From Erwinia sp. JUb26 (GTDB lineage Bacteria; Pseudomonadota; Gammaproteobacteria; Enterobacterales; Enterobacteriaceae), in the NCBI RefSeq assembly GCF_003751505.1, contig NZ_RJVB01000001.1, positions 861,898 through 925,897 of the forward strand: DNA of 64,000 bases, read 5' to 3'. Shown here one piece after another: positions 10,072 to 18,493 of the stretch (positions are counted from its first letter, which is position 1; each line of letters begins with the position of its first letter). A program made the translations under genes and the position numbers. The notes beneath the pieces are model-generated. The model did not search any database. It saw only the letters and a program-made list of their open reading frames with translations, and was not told the DNA's origin.

Positions 10072-11190
10072 TCAGCGGAACGGACGATTTGCCGGGAATA
10101 TTGCCCCAATCACGCTGGCCTCTCGTGCCCCCGTTACCGAAGGCAGATTACCCGGCAGCCCGCTCAGCGTCCGCCACGCCAGCCAGGCAAACGCCAGCGC
10201 TTCCATATCGTCACCGCTAATCCCCGCTTTATCGGTACTGGTGACTTCCGTGCCGGAAAGCAGCGCCACCAGTCTGGCGATCAACTGCAGGTTGCGACCA
10301 CCGCCGCCGCACACCAGCAGCCGCTCGCAGCCGCCATTGAGTAAGACCTGCTCGGCAATGGTAGTGGCGGTCAGCTCAATCAGCGTAGCCTGAACGTCCT
10401 GCGCGGTAAGGCCGGGGAACATCGCCAGATGGCGCTCCAGCCAGCCGAGATTAAAGTATTCCCGCCCGGTACTTTTCGGCGCGCTGAGTGCGAAATAGGG
10501 ATCGCTGAGCATTTGCTGCAACAGCGGATAAATAATACGCCCCCCGCCTCCCCAGGCACCGTCGCGATCGTAGGGTTTACCCTGCTGCCGCCAGATCCAG
10601 GCATCAAGCAGCATATTCCCCGGCCCGGTATCAAACCCGCCCGGCGCCTGGCCCGGTATCAATAAAGAGAGATTAGCAATGCCGCCAATATTGAGCACCA
10701 TTCTGCGCTCGGTGGGGTGCATCAGCACGGCATGATGGAAAGCAGGAACCAGCGGCGCCCCCTGGCCACCCAGCGCCATGTCACGGCGGCGGAAATCGCC
10801 GACAACGGTGATCCCGGTAGCCGCCGCGATTTGGTTGTTGTCGCCTATCTGCAGGGTGTTTGGCGCGTCTCCGTGCGGTTCGTGCCACACCGTCTGTCCG
10901 TGACAGCCAATCGCGGTGATATCGTCACGGCTCAGCCCCTGACGTTTTAGCAGTGTCGCGATCGCTTCGGCAAACAGCCTGCCCAGACGGGTATCCAACT
11001 GGCCAAGCTGCGAAAGCGTCAGCGGCTGCCCCTGACAGATAGCGAGAATTTGCAGCTTAAGTTCGTGCGGAATAGGATGCGAATAGCTGGCCTGCTGCGC
11101 GACCATCTGCTGGTCAATGGCGGCGATAACCACATCAATACCGTCAAGACTGGTGCCCGACATTACACCAATGTAGCGTCCCGATTTCAT
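10072..11190 (-). CDS. anmK: Anhydro-N-acetylmuramic acid kinase
   Basis: Phosphorylates and opens 1,6-anhydro-MurNAc during cell-wall recycling; cytosolic; 372 residues (E. coli 369). The N-terminal phosphate-1 motif [14 protein letters not shown] is present. The catalytic Asp lies in [13 protein letters not shown], and the adenosine motif [11 protein letters not shown] is in the C-terminal half. It lies upstream of mliC on the same strand and diverges from slyB. Confidence 0.97.
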   Translation of the reverse strand: MKSGRYIGVMSGTSLDGIDVVIAAIDQQMVAQQASYSHPIPHELKLQILAICQGQPLTLSQLGQLDTRLGRLFAEAIATLLKRQGLSRDDITAIGCHGQTVWHEPHGDAPNTLQIGDNNQIAAATGITVVGDFRRRDMALGGQGAPLVPAFHHAVLMHPTERRMVLNIGGIANLSLLIPGQAPGGFDTGPGNMLLDAWIWRQQGKPYDRDGAWGGGGRIIYPLLQQMLSDPYFALSAPKSTGREYFNLGWLERHLAMFPGLTAQDVQATLIELTATTIAEQVLLNGGCERLLVCGGGGRNLQLIARLVALLSGTEVTSTDKAGISGDDMEALAFAWLAWRTLSGLPGNLPSVTGAREASVIGAIFPANRPFR

Positions 11191-11476
11191 GCGTCTGCCT
11201 TAACCCCATAAAAGGGCATGAGAATGATGCTGCCAGCCTGGCAAAATATTGTCAGCAATACCATGATTTAGTGAACATTTTTTCATATGTGATGTCACTA
11301 ACAGCGCCTTAAACACAATTTCTGCGGTGATTGACACGGTGTTTAACCATCGGGGGCTATATTTCTTTTACTTTTTTCATGTCCAATAGTGAGAAATGCA
11401 CAGCTGGTAACATATAATGATGCCATTACGGCTGCCTGACTATGTGCAGCAAATGCAATAAAAAGGAGTTCTTAAT

Positions 11477-11944
11477 ATGATGAAGCGTTTACTAGCCGTG
11501 ACACTTGTCGGTATGACGCTGGCGGGTTGTGCAAATAACGATACATTGTCAGGTGATGTGTATTCCGCATCTGAAGCTAAACAGGTTCAGAGTGTCTCTT
11601 ACGGTACGCTGGTCTCCGTTCGTCCGGTCCAGATCCAGGGCGGCGAAAACAGTAATGTTATCGGCGCTATCGGTGGTGCCGTTCTGGGTGGCTTCCTCGG
11701 TAACACCGTTGGCGGCGGTACGGGCCGCAGCCTGGCGACCGCTGCAGGTGCCATCGCCGGTGGTGTAGCAGGCCAGGGCGTTGAGTCCGCCGTCAATAAA
11801 AGCCAGGGCGTTGAGCTGGAAATTCGTAAAGATGACGGTAACACCATCATGGTGGTACAGAAGCAGGCCGCCAGCCGCTTCTCAGTCGGTCAGCGTGTCG
11901 CGATGGCATCAAACGGCAGTCAGATCACCGTTTCCCCTCGCTAA
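11477..11944 (+). CDS. slyB: Outer membrane lipoprotein SlyB
   Basis: Lipoprotein of 155 residues. The lipobox LAGC gives the mature N-terminal Cys18. A glycine-zipper segment (GAIGGAVLGGFLGNTVGGG, then GAIAGGVAGQG) is typical of the 17-kDa antigen family, whose members form stress-induced assemblies around outer-membrane proteins. A strong AAAAGGAG site precedes ATGATG. In E. coli the gene is PhoPQ-controlled; only one possible half site (TGTTTA near 11341) was seen here. It is separated from slyA by the blu cluster. Confidence 0.94.
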   Translation: MMKRLLAVTLVGMTLAGCANNDTLSGDVYSASEAKQVQSVSYGTLVSVRPVQIQGGENSNVIGAIGGAVLGGFLGNTVGGGTGRSLATAAGAIAGGVAGQGVESAVNKSQGVELEIRKDDGNTIMVVQKQAASRFSVGQRVAMASNGSQITVSPR

Positions 11945-11970
11945 CGCGTATAAAATCCGTTTAATTGCTG

Positions 11971-12002
11971 ATACCGGTCACCTCAGGTGGCCGGTATTTT
12001 TT
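11971..12002 (+). terminator. slyB terminator
   Basis: A 12-bp stem (ATACCGGTCACC with its complement, one G-T pair) and a TCA loop are followed by six T. The T-run reaches the bluR stop codon on the opposite strand, so the hairpin may end both transcripts. Confidence 0.85.
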
Positions 12003-12732
12003 ATCCCGCATGAAATGCGACGTCATATCCCTGCGCCTTCCAGTGCGACATTTGTTCCTGCTGAGGCGGCGTAAGCGCGTTTCCCGTCCACATGAAAATG
12101 TGCTGACCTGGAAACAGCTCCGGTCGCGGACAATCCAGCGGTTCTGAAAGCACGTCTACATGCCAGCTACGCTGGGAGAGCCGCCAGGCCTCAAGCCAGA
12201 GCTGCGTCCGATCGTCATTGCCCCAGCTCAGTAGCAGGGTATTTCTTCCGGCCTTCTTCCGCGAGGCGGCAAGGCAGGCGCTCGCGTAGTCAATCAAAGC
12301 ACCATTAAAAAGGCTACTCACAGACTGTGCGGTTGTGAGATCGAGGGCCAGCCGCTGCCGTACGGGCAAAATAATCTGATCGATCACCGCCTCTACCGGA
12401 TGCTTGCGCCCCAGTTCGGTGATCAGAGCCCGAAGTTTCGCTGGCCGAGCCTGGCGCAGCACCGACATCATCTCTTCCTGTCGCGATTCCCAGCCATCCT
12501 GCTGGCTTACTTCACTCTCCGCCAATAGTGCCTTCACCTTACCGACGGACACACCGCTTTCGATCCAGCGCTTGATCTCTTCGATGCGCTGAATGTCTTC
12601 CTCATCAAACTGGCGATGGCCACCTTCCGTGCGCTTCGGCTTGAGCAATTCGTAACGACGTTGCCAGGCACGGAGGGTCACAGGGTTTATCTGGCATCGC
12701 TCAGCCACTTCACCAATACTGTAAAAGGCCAT
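12001..12732 (-). CDS. bluR: MerR-like repressor BluR
   Basis: DNA-binding repressor of the ycgZ operon in E. coli, released by the blue-light receptor BluF; 243 residues. The N-terminal MerR helix-turn-helix is clear ([20 protein letters not shown]) with the wing residues [13 protein letters not shown]-terminal domain of about 150 residues resembles the B12-binding-like fold of CarA/LitR-type regulators, without an obvious DxHxxG cobalamin motif. This agrees with BluR not using B12. Its neighbours bluF and divergent ycgZ-ymgA-ariR support the call. Confidence 0.9.
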   Translation of the reverse strand: MAFYSIGEVAERCQINPVTLRAWQRRYELLKPKRTEGGHRQFDEEDIQRIEEIKRWIESGVSVGKVKALLAESEVSQQDGWESRQEEMMSVLRQARPAKLRALITELGRKHPVEAVIDQIILPVRQRLALDLTTAQSVSSLFNGALIDYASACLAASRKKAGRNTLLLSWGNDDRTQLWLEAWRLSQRSWHVDVLSEPLDCPRPELFPGQHIFMWTGNALTPPQQEQMSHWKAQGYDVAFHAG

Positions 12733-12784
12733 TCAGTTCCTTACACTTAGCCAATACGCTGTGTTGAAGTATACCAGCTAAAGC

Positions 12785-12852
12785 TGTACAAGCTCCTCTC
12801 AATTATACAATCAGGATACATCTTATGATTTTCAACGGTGAAAGTTGTACAA
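12785..12852. promoter_or_regulatory. GTACAA motifs upstream of bluR
   Basis: TGTACAA (12785), TATACAA (12804) and the palindrome TTGTACAA (12845) lie just upstream of bluR. The same word occurs in front of ycgZ. They are candidate BluR sites for autoregulation. The motif is seen in the sequence; the link to BluR is inferred. Confidence 0.45.
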
Positions 12853-12917
12853 GGCAGGATGACGGATGTGAAACAGTTGGTTTGTTCTGCAATAAGAAAT
12901 TCAAGGCGGGATAAGCA

Positions 12918-12949
12918 GGACAGTGCTGATGTTAACTTCAGCACTGTCC
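12918..12949 (-). terminator. Hairpin after bluF
   Basis: A perfect 12-bp stem GGACAGTGCTGA / TCAGCACTGTCC with an 8-nt loop lies 17 bases beyond the bluF stop. The T-run on the minus strand is poor, so termination may be weak or may need other factors. Confidence 0.6.
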
Positions 12950-12966
12950 GGTTTTGAGCGGTAATC

Positions 12967-14187
12967 CTAGATATCGGACAGCATTTCAGGCCAGCAGACC
13001 GCCGGGATCCCCTGAAAAGCGGGGGCGGCAAAAAGATGCCCCTGGAAGTGTGATACCCCTGCGGACTCCAGCCACATCCACTCTTCGGGCTTTTCCACGC
13101 CAACGGCCGAGATCCTGATTTCCAGCGAGGCACAGCATTGAATGATCGCCCGGACAATCGCCTGCCGCGAACCGCTTTTGTGGACGTCGCGGATCAGTTC
13201 ACGGTTGATCTTAATTCTTTCCGGCTGGAACTGTGCCAGAAGAGACAAACCGGCAAAGCCTCCGCCAAAGTGGTCAATAGCGACGCGAATGCCCGCCGCC
13301 TTAAGCTGCCTGACCGCGTTGGTAAACTCTTCAAGGCGCGAAATCACCTCATTTTCGGTAAACTCAACGATAATTTGTTCCGGGATCAGTCCGTTAGCCT
13401 TAATTTCCGCTAACAAAAAGTCCACCGCATCCGGGATCCTGACCAGCGTCATGGGCAGCAGGTTGATCGACAGCGTCTGACCTGCCACGTTTAACGCCGC
13501 GGCCATCGCCAGCGCGACGCTTTTACTGCTCAGATCGGCTTCATAGACTTCATCACCTGTACGTCCGTTGAAAAATGCCAGGGCACTCTCGCCAGCGGGG
13601 GTGCGTATCAACGCTTCCAGCGACACCGTCTTCTGGGCAAGAGGATCGACGATAGGCTGAAAGGCGAAGCTGCATTCCCTGGTGATATCCGCCGCAGCGT
13701 TATCCATTTCTACGCCGTTGCCATCTGAAACAAATGCCCATGATTCGGCTGGCGGAATTTCAAAGTAGTTCTCTTTTTCCGTAGCCTCGACAAACGTACG
13801 GAAAAACTGCAACGCTCTGTCGTCGTACAACAGCTGATATCGGGTGGTGCCTCTATCCAGCACGCTTTGCAGTACGGCTTCCTTTTCATGCTCACGCAGA
13901 TCGAAGAGCTCCATTCCCGCGTTACCAAATCGCCGCTTAGGCGCGAAATCGCAAAAGATTTCAACCACGTTGTAATGACGCGGATCTGCACAGATATGGC
14001 GGTAGATACTGAAAACGCTCTCTTCCGGGCCCTCGAGAAGCTGGAAGAAATGGATGCCGTTGAACAGCAGAATGCCCGTAACATCCGCCTGACCATTCTT
14101 TGAGTTAGCAGCGAAAACCATGTCTTTCAGGGCATCAGTAGGAAAATTTTCACTGATGTGGCTGCGATAAATGAGGGTGGTAAGCAT
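12967..14187 (-). CDS. bluF: Blue-light sensor BluF (BLUF domain plus degenerate EAL domain)
   Basis: Cytosolic FAD photoreceptor, 406 residues. The BLUF domain (1-95) has the three key residues Tyr7, Asn31 and Gln49 (LIYRS, NGQADVTG, FFQLLEG). An EAL domain fills residues ~180-400. It keeps EALIR but has DHFGGGF for DDFGTGY and SAVGVE for the usual AEGVE, so c-di-GMP hydrolysis is unlikely. In E. coli BluF does not degrade c-di-GMP either but binds and displaces BluR when lit. It is read in the same direction as bluR. Confidence 0.93.
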   Translation of the reverse strand: MLTTLIYRSHISENFPTDALKDMVFAANSKNGQADVTGILLFNGIHFFQLLEGPEESVFSIYRHICADPRHYNVVEIFCDFAPKRRFGNAGMELFDLREHEKEAVLQSVLDRGTTRYQLLYDDRALQFFRTFVEATEKENYFEIPPAESWAFVSDGNGVEMDNAAADITRECSFAFQPIVDPLAQKTVSLEALIRTPAGESALAFFNGRTGDEVYEADLSSKSVALAMAAALNVAGQTLSINLLPMTLVRIPDAVDFLLAEIKANGLIPEQIIVEFTENEVISRLEEFTNAVRQLKAAGIRVAIDHFGGGFAGLSLLAQFQPERIKINRELIRDVHKSGSRQAIVRAIIQCCASLEIRISAVGVEKPEEWMWLESAGVSHFQGHLFAAPAFQGIPAVCWPEMLSDI

Positions 14188-14503
14188 GAAACGTCCAAAG
14201 GAACAAAGTGAAAGTAGCCAGATTACCAGATGCTTTTACAGCCGTCTTCTAATACCAGAGAGGAGTAGAGTACGCGTGATTTTGACTCGACAAAAAATAC
14301 ATGTCGGGTGTACAAGACTGAAAACAACCTCTACAGCCCCTCGTTTCACATCAAAAATCGTTAAAAATTACTACTTGAAAAACAATGAGTTACATTGTAA
14401 TCATATTGATTTTATATTTTTGTACAGCTTTATATGTACAAGTTTAGAGGTTTAGTATAACTTTATCTCATCGCGGAATATTTTTAAATTACTGGAGTGA
14501 CAT
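14188..14503. promoter_or_regulatory. bluF-ycgZ divergent control region
   Basis: This AT-rich 316-bp region contains TGTACAAG (14309) and the inverted pair TTGTACA-N8-TGTACAA (14420-14441). The pair lies just upstream of TAGTATAAC, a possible -10 region for ycgZ. The ycgZ ribosome binding site is GGAG at about 14493. A MerR-type repressor site between or next to the promoter elements would fit repression by BluR. Operator function is inferred. Confidence 0.55.
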
Positions 14504-14743
14504 ATGCAACAGAACGGTTATATCCCAACCCCAGCAAATGCCATTGCCCGCTATTTTGATAAAGTTGATTGCACTGAGCAGCAGGTGACTCTCGGGGAAA
14601 TCGTTGTTGAGATCCTCAGCGACGGGCGCACCCTGAACAGGAAATCCATCTGCACTAAATTGCTCAGCCGCCTGGAAAATGCCTCAGATCCTGAGGAAGA
14701 GGTCCACTATCAGGCGCTGATAGGTATGCTTTTTGAACGGTAG
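14504..14743 (+). CDS. ycgZ: Two-component-system connector protein YcgZ
   Basis: Small protein of 79 residues, first gene of the BluR-controlled operon. It shares the core ITRYF-like start (AIARYFDKVD), LGEIVVEILSDGR and the end HYQALIGMLFE with E. coli YcgZ. In E. coli these small proteins act on the Rcs phosphorelay, lowering curli and promoting colanic acid production. The protein is predicted all-helical with no export signal. GGAG precedes the ATG, and ymgA follows 14 nt later. Confidence 0.9.
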   Translation: MQQNGYIPTPANAIARYFDKVDCTEQQVTLGEIVVEILSDGRTLNRKSICTKLLSRLENASDPEEEVHYQALIGMLFER

Positions 14744-14757
14744 ACCGAGAAGTCGTT

Positions 14758-15060
14758 ATGAACAGAATTGCACACGATCGGCTTGCTGCCGAGATCATTG
14801 GTGAAGCGGCCTTCTACCTTCTTCAGGAAAAAGGCCCGATCAATAAGCATTCTCTGATCCAACAGCTGCAGCTGATGGCAACAAAAGAAGTCGACAGTGA
14901 GCGCTGCCGATACATAACTCATCTGATCGTACAGATGAACGATGACAGCACGCATTTTTTACATCGCGACGCGCTGCATCAGAGCGATAAACGCAGCGGG
15001 GACAATGTTTATCCTCTGTTCGGTTCAGCTCCGGCACGCAGCACCTCGAAAAAACACTAA
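14758..15060 (+). CDS. ymgA: YmgA-like connector protein
   Basis: 100 residues, second gene of the operon. The N-terminal half matches the YcgZ/YmgA/AriR fold (EIIGEAAFYLLQEKGPINKH, then SLIQQLQLMA). The C-terminal 30 residues are polar and probably disordered. Similarity to E. coli YmgA is weaker than for the two flanking genes, so the name rests partly on position. GAGAAG (14747) precedes the ATG. Confidence 0.78.
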   Translation: MNRIAHDRLAAEIIGEAAFYLLQEKGPINKHSLIQQLQLMATKEVDSERCRYITHLIVQMNDDSTHFLHRDALHQSDKRSGDNVYPLFGSAPARSTSKKH

Positions 15061-15096
15061 CTGATTATTGTGAAATTAACCTGAACGGTGTGAATC

Positions 15097-15375
15097 ATGA
15101 ACCAGACTGCAACGAATAAAACAGAGCATTTCTCAGGGATGTCGCAAAACAGCCTCTCCGACTATTTTCGCACCTCTGGCGAGGCGCTGACGGAAGAGTC
15201 TGCTCTGCTTGGGCAGGTTGTTAGCAGCATTATTGCTGCAGACGGATATCTCAGCAACAAGGCGATTATCGCCCGACTGATTGATATTCTTGAGTTAGCT
15301 GATGACGTTGTAACGGCTGACATCGTGAGAAAAACGCTGGAGATCGTTTTAGATCACACCGTAGATGATCTTTAA
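15097..15375 (+). CDS. ariR: Biofilm/acid-resistance regulator AriR (YmgB)
   Basis: 92 residues, last gene of the operon. The motifs LSDYFRTSGEAL, EESALLGQVV and the end DIVRKTLEIVLDHTVDDL match E. coli AriR, a small dimeric all-helical protein that affects biofilm formation and acid survival. The start gives about 12 extra N-terminal residues compared with E. coli; a later Met (MSQNSL) is a possible alternative start. A stem-loop follows the stop. Confidence 0.9.
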   Translation: MNQTATNKTEHFSGMSQNSLSDYFRTSGEALTEESALLGQVVSSIIAADGYLSNKAIIARLIDILELADDVVTADIVRKTLEIVLDHTVDDL

Positions 15376-15398
15376 GCGCCCTGTGCTGATATTGATGT

Positions 15399-15425
15399 GA
15401 GCATTGTCGCCACGCGGCAATGCTC
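15399..15425 (+). terminator. Hairpin after ariR
   Basis: A continuous 12-bp stem (GAGCATTGTCGC with GCGGCAATGCTC, one G-T pair) and a CAC loop lie between convergent ariR and slyA. There is no T-run. Confidence 0.55.
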
Positions 15426-15511
15426 ATCGCACTTCCTGCATCATCTAACCACCAACGGTAGCGCTAAACGTTAACTCGACAGAAAGCCAACCTGCTGTCG
15501 GTTAGCATTCA

Positions 15512-15949
15512 TCAGTCCGCCTTACGCTGAAGTTCTACGATGTTCCTTTCCAGGCGGGCAATCAGCGTCACCAGTTTTTTCACTTCATCCTGCGAGATCC
15601 CGGCCAGAATATCGTCACGTGTAGCGTCAATCACGTCTTCAACCTGATTAATAATCGGCTCGGCCTGCTGCGTCAGACGAATGCGCTTTGCGCGGCGGTC
15701 GTTAGCGCAGGTGCTGCGTACAATCAGCCCCTTCTCTTCCAGCTGATCGAGCGTCCGCACCAGCGAAGGTTGCTCAATACCAATGGCTTTGGCTAACTGA
15801 ATCTGCGACTGCTCCGGGGGCAGTTGATGGATGTTGTGCAGCGTCACCCAGTGCGTTTGCGTCAGCTCAAGCGGCTTCAGTCGTTGATCGATAAGTGCGC
15901 GCCAGATGCGCACCAGTCTTGCAAGGTCAGTTCCCAATGGGGTATCCAA
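15512..15949 (-). CDS. slyA: MarR-family regulator SlyA
   Basis: Winged-helix dimeric regulator, often an H-NS antagonist at horizontally acquired genes; 145 residues. The MarR core is nearly identical to E. coli SlyA ([29 protein letters not shown], wing [10 protein letters not shown]). The start chosen is the TTG at 15949, giving MDTPLG as in E. coli SlyA. AGGAG lies 6 nt before it. Another TTG six bases upstream abuts the ribosome binding site and is less likely. Confidence 0.96.
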   Translation of the reverse strand: MDTPLGTDLARLVRIWRALIDQRLKPLELTQTHWVTLHNIHQLPPEQSQIQLAKAIGIEQPSLVRTLDQLEEKGLIVRSTCANDRRAKRIRLTQQAEPIINQVEDVIDATRDDILAGISQDEVKKLVTLIARLERNIVELQRKAD

Positions 15950-15965
15950 TTTCAACTCCTTATAA

Positions 15966-15977
15966 TTAGCTTGCTAG
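15966..15977 (-). promoter_or_regulatory. Probable SlyA autoregulatory site
   Basis: On the minus strand this reads CTAGCAAGCTAA, 11 of 12 matches to the SlyA consensus TTAGCAAGCTAA. It lies 17 bp upstream of the slyA start codon, next to the ribosome binding site, which fits the known self-repression of slyA in Salmonella. Confidence 0.7.
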
Positions 15978-16252
15978 CTATCAAGCGTCATTTTAGCCTA
16001 TTCTGCGAGTTTCCAGGACAAAATACAAATCGCTCCTGAAAGCGCTTGTCTCAGGCTTTTCGTCGACACCGGGTCGATCACGGAAAGGATTTACCCTGAG
16101 AGGATGGCACTCTCAGCCATGACTAAGCAGGAAGATGAGCCGGAGGGGATTGTCTGACGTTGCCGTGGCGCTTGCCTGCCGCTGGCGCAATGAGAAAGAA
16201 ACAGGTCAATCGACGGGATCCCGTGCTCACGTTTACACGAGATCCCAACGCG
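15978..16252. other. slyA-ydhF intergenic region
   Basis: No gene was found. E. coli has ydhI, ydhJ, ydhK and sodC here and all are absent. Two stem-loops are visible: CTGAGAG/CTCTCAG (16096-16116) and GGGATCCCGTG/CACGAGATCCC (16215-16246, one mismatch). The second lies just past the ydhF stop and may limit read-through, although it has no T-run. Confidence 0.6.
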
Positions 16253-17149
16253 TTAAGGCACGTCGTAGCCCAGCGCGGCTTTACGGATGCGGAACCACTG
16301 CTGACGAGTTAACGCCAGGCTGGCGGCAGCGGCGGCGCTGCGTACCCGCTCAATCTTACCGCTGCCGATAATCGGCAACGGGCGTGAAGGCAGCGCCAGA
16401 ATCCAGGCGTAAATGACCTGTTCGATGTTTTCAGCGGCAATTTCCTCACGCACGCGCTCCAGCTCTTCGCGCAGGGCCTGATGCTGTGGCTGGGTGGCAA
16501 TTTCTCCACGCCCCAGGCAGGACCAGGCCATCGGCCTGATGCGGTTCTGCTGGCACTGATCCAGCGTCCCGTCCAGCAGTAAATCCTGCTGGATCGGCGA
16601 GATCTCCACCTGGTTGGTGGCCAGGGTAAACGGCAGGCGCGACTGGAGCAGTGAGAACTGCGCTGGCGTAAAGTTGGACACGCCGAAATGCTGCACCTTA
16701 CCGCTCTTGTGCAGCTGGATAAATGCCTCCGCGACTTCGTCGGCGTCCATCAGCGGGTCCGGGCGATGGATCAGCAGCAGATCGAGGTGGTCAGTGTGAA
16801 AATAGCGCAGGGAGTTTTCCGCGCTCTGGAGGATATGCTGCGCATCGGTACGGTAGTGGCCCAGCGCGTGTTCCGCTTTCGCGGTGGTGGCAATACCGCA
16901 CTTGGTGACCAACTGCAGGCGTCCGCGCAGTGACGGCTGCAGCCGCAGCGCCTCGCCAAACGCCGCCTCGCACTGATAACCGCCATAAATGTCGGCATGG
17001 TCGACGGTGGTGATCCCCAGTTCCAGGTGCTGTTCGATAAAACCGTTCAGCTGCTGTGGCGACATCTGCCACTCCATCAGCCGCCAGTAGCCCATCACCA
17101 TCTGCGAAAACTCAGGTCCCTGTGGGGCGATTTGCACGGGTTGCAACAT
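16253..17149 (-). CDS. ydhF: Aldo/keto reductase YdhF
   Basis: NAD(P)H-dependent oxidoreductase with a TIM barrel; 298 residues, exactly the E. coli length. The catalytic region TTVDHADIYGGYQCE carries the family Asp and Tyr. The Lys (LVTKCGI) and His (LLLIHRPDP) residues of the tetrad are present. The cofactor segment IIGSGKIERVRSA lies near the C-terminus. The ATG at 17149 is preferred because GGAGAG precedes it and the N-terminus then aligns with E. coli; a start 12 bases upstream is possible. The substrate is unknown. Confidence 0.92.
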   Translation of the reverse strand: MLQPVQIAPQGPEFSQMVMGYWRLMEWQMSPQQLNGFIEQHLELGITTVDHADIYGGYQCEAAFGEALRLQPSLRGRLQLVTKCGIATTAKAEHALGHYRTDAQHILQSAENSLRYFHTDHLDLLLIHRPDPLMDADEVAEAFIQLHKSGKVQHFGVSNFTPAQFSLLQSRLPFTLATNQVEISPIQQDLLLDGTLDQCQQNRIRPMAWSCLGRGEIATQPQHQALREELERVREEIAAENIEQVIYAWILALPSRPLPIIGSGKIERVRSAAAAASLALTRQQWFRIRKAALGYDVP

Positions 17150-17193
17150 GACTCTCTCCATAACGTAGTGTGGACCGCCTCGGGCGGCCAGTC

Positions 17194-17433
17194 TTAAAAC
17201 AGGGTGGGTTGATCCGGTTCATCGGCGGCGGCGGCGGGTTTGCCTTTGTGCTGTCGCAGATAGCGCTGTCGGCACAGGCGCAGCACGTCGCGTTTTTGCG
17301 CATCGCTGAAGCTGTTCCAGTTGAACCGCTCCTCGCGGCTGCGCAGGCAGCCACGGCAGTAGCCGCGCGCATCTGACTGGCAGATCCCGCGACAGGGGCT
17401 GGGTACCGGGAAAAACTCTAACTGTTCTGCCAC
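17194..17433 (-). CDS. ydhL: DUF1289 protein YdhL
   Basis: Small protein of 79 residues. The Cys-rich DUF1289 signature is clear: SPCRGICQ, YCRGCLRS and the W(N)SFSDAQKRDVL segment. The four Cys suggest a small metal- or Fe-S-binding site. The function is not established. The C-terminus is a polar tail ending in QPTLF. It lies just upstream of ydhF on the same strand, as in E. coli. Confidence 0.88.
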   Translation of the reverse strand: MAEQLEFFPVPSPCRGICQSDARGYCRGCLRSREERFNWNSFSDAQKRDVLRLCRQRYLRQHKGKPAAAADEPDQPTLF

Positions 17434-17480
17434 ACCGTCTCCTGCTGGATCCTGTTGCCTCTATTGAAGTTCGTTGCCGG

Positions 17481-18389
17481 TTACTGTGCAAGCCCGCTTA
17501 GTGGAAATTTGGAAAAATAATCACGCAGCGCCTGTAGCGCCTGGCGGCTTTTCTCAGGCAGCACCCGTTCCAGGGTCAGCGCGGTCAGCTTCAACGAGGG
17601 TGCCCGCCACTCCGGCAGCAGCACCATCAGCTGGCCGCTGTTCAGCTCGGCGCGAATTTCATTCAGCGGCTGGAGCGACAGCCCCATCCCGGCCAGCGTG
17701 AATTCGCGGATCACCAGCATGCTGTCGCTCTGCACCTGCCCTTCGTTCAGGCGCAGCGTTTGCTTCTCCTCACGCGGATGGTGCAGCTCAATCACACGCT
17801 GATAAAGGTGGCCCTGGATCCAGCGATGGCCCGCCAGTTGCTGCGGCGTTTCCGGCACGCCGTGGCGGGTGAGATACGCCGGTGCGGCACAAATCACCAT
17901 CGGCCATTCAACCAGCGGATGGGCAATCATGCTGGTATCGCTGAGCTGGCGGCTGAACCGCAGCGCAATATCAATGCGATGCTCAATCATATCCAGCACG
18001 TTGTCGGTGGCGATAATGCGCAGTCGCAGTCCGGGATGCTGAAGCAGCAGCGGTGACATCGCGCTGCACAGCGGCTGCCCGCCGATCCCCACGGTGGCGC
18101 TGATGCGCAGTTCACCGGTGAGCGTATCGCGCATCTCAGCCAGCCGCCGTTCGGCTTCCTGCGCGTGGTTCAGCATCGCCTCGCAGTCGGGATAAAAAGC
18201 CGCTCCTGCGTCGGTCAGGGTCAGCCTGCGCGTAGATCGATACAGCAGCGGCACGCCCACCGCCTGCTCCAGCGCCCGCAGATGCTGACTCACCGCCGAA
18301 GCAGACATGCCAAGGCGACGAGCTGCCGCCGCGAGTGAACCTTCGCTGACCACGATGGCAAACACCGCCATTCTGTTGAGTTTTTCCAT
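17481..18389 (-). CDS. LysR-family transcriptional regulator
   Basis: 302 residues. The N-terminal winged helix-turn-helix is typical (MAVFAIVVSEGSLAAAARRL, then SASAVSQHLRALE, and LLYRSTRRLTLTDAG). The effector domain (about 90-300) resembles the CrgA/DmlR-type subgroup (LRISATVGIGG, DIALRFSRQLSDTSMIA). It is divergent from the NAD(P)-binding gene 104 bp away, the classic layout in which a LysR protein controls its neighbour and an electrophile or aromatic effector is possible. E. coli has no gene here between ydhL and nemR. The effector is unknown. Confidence 0.85.
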   Translation of the reverse strand: MEKLNRMAVFAIVVSEGSLAAAARRLGMSASAVSQHLRALEQAVGVPLLYRSTRRLTLTDAGAAFYPDCEAMLNHAQEAERRLAEMRDTLTGELRISATVGIGGQPLCSAMSPLLLQHPGLRLRIIATDNVLDMIEHRIDIALRFSRQLSDTSMIAHPLVEWPMVICAAPAYLTRHGVPETPQQLAGHRWIQGHLYQRVIELHHPREEKQTLRLNEGQVQSDSMLVIREFTLAGMGLSLQPLNEIRAELNSGQLMVLLPEWRAPSLKLTALTLERVLPEKSRQALQALRDYFSKFPLSGLAQ

Positions 18390-18493
18390 TATTCGTAAGT
18401 TTTACTTCATTATAAAAGCATGAATATGCCACTTATCAGCCTGACTGTTAAGCTGTAGAGTGCAATTCACACACGTTAATTAGGAATCTCCTC

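Noticed and set aside
11191..11476. PhoP box upstream of slyB
   Set aside because: Only a single half site (TGTTTA) is visible and the second half at the proper spacing is missing.
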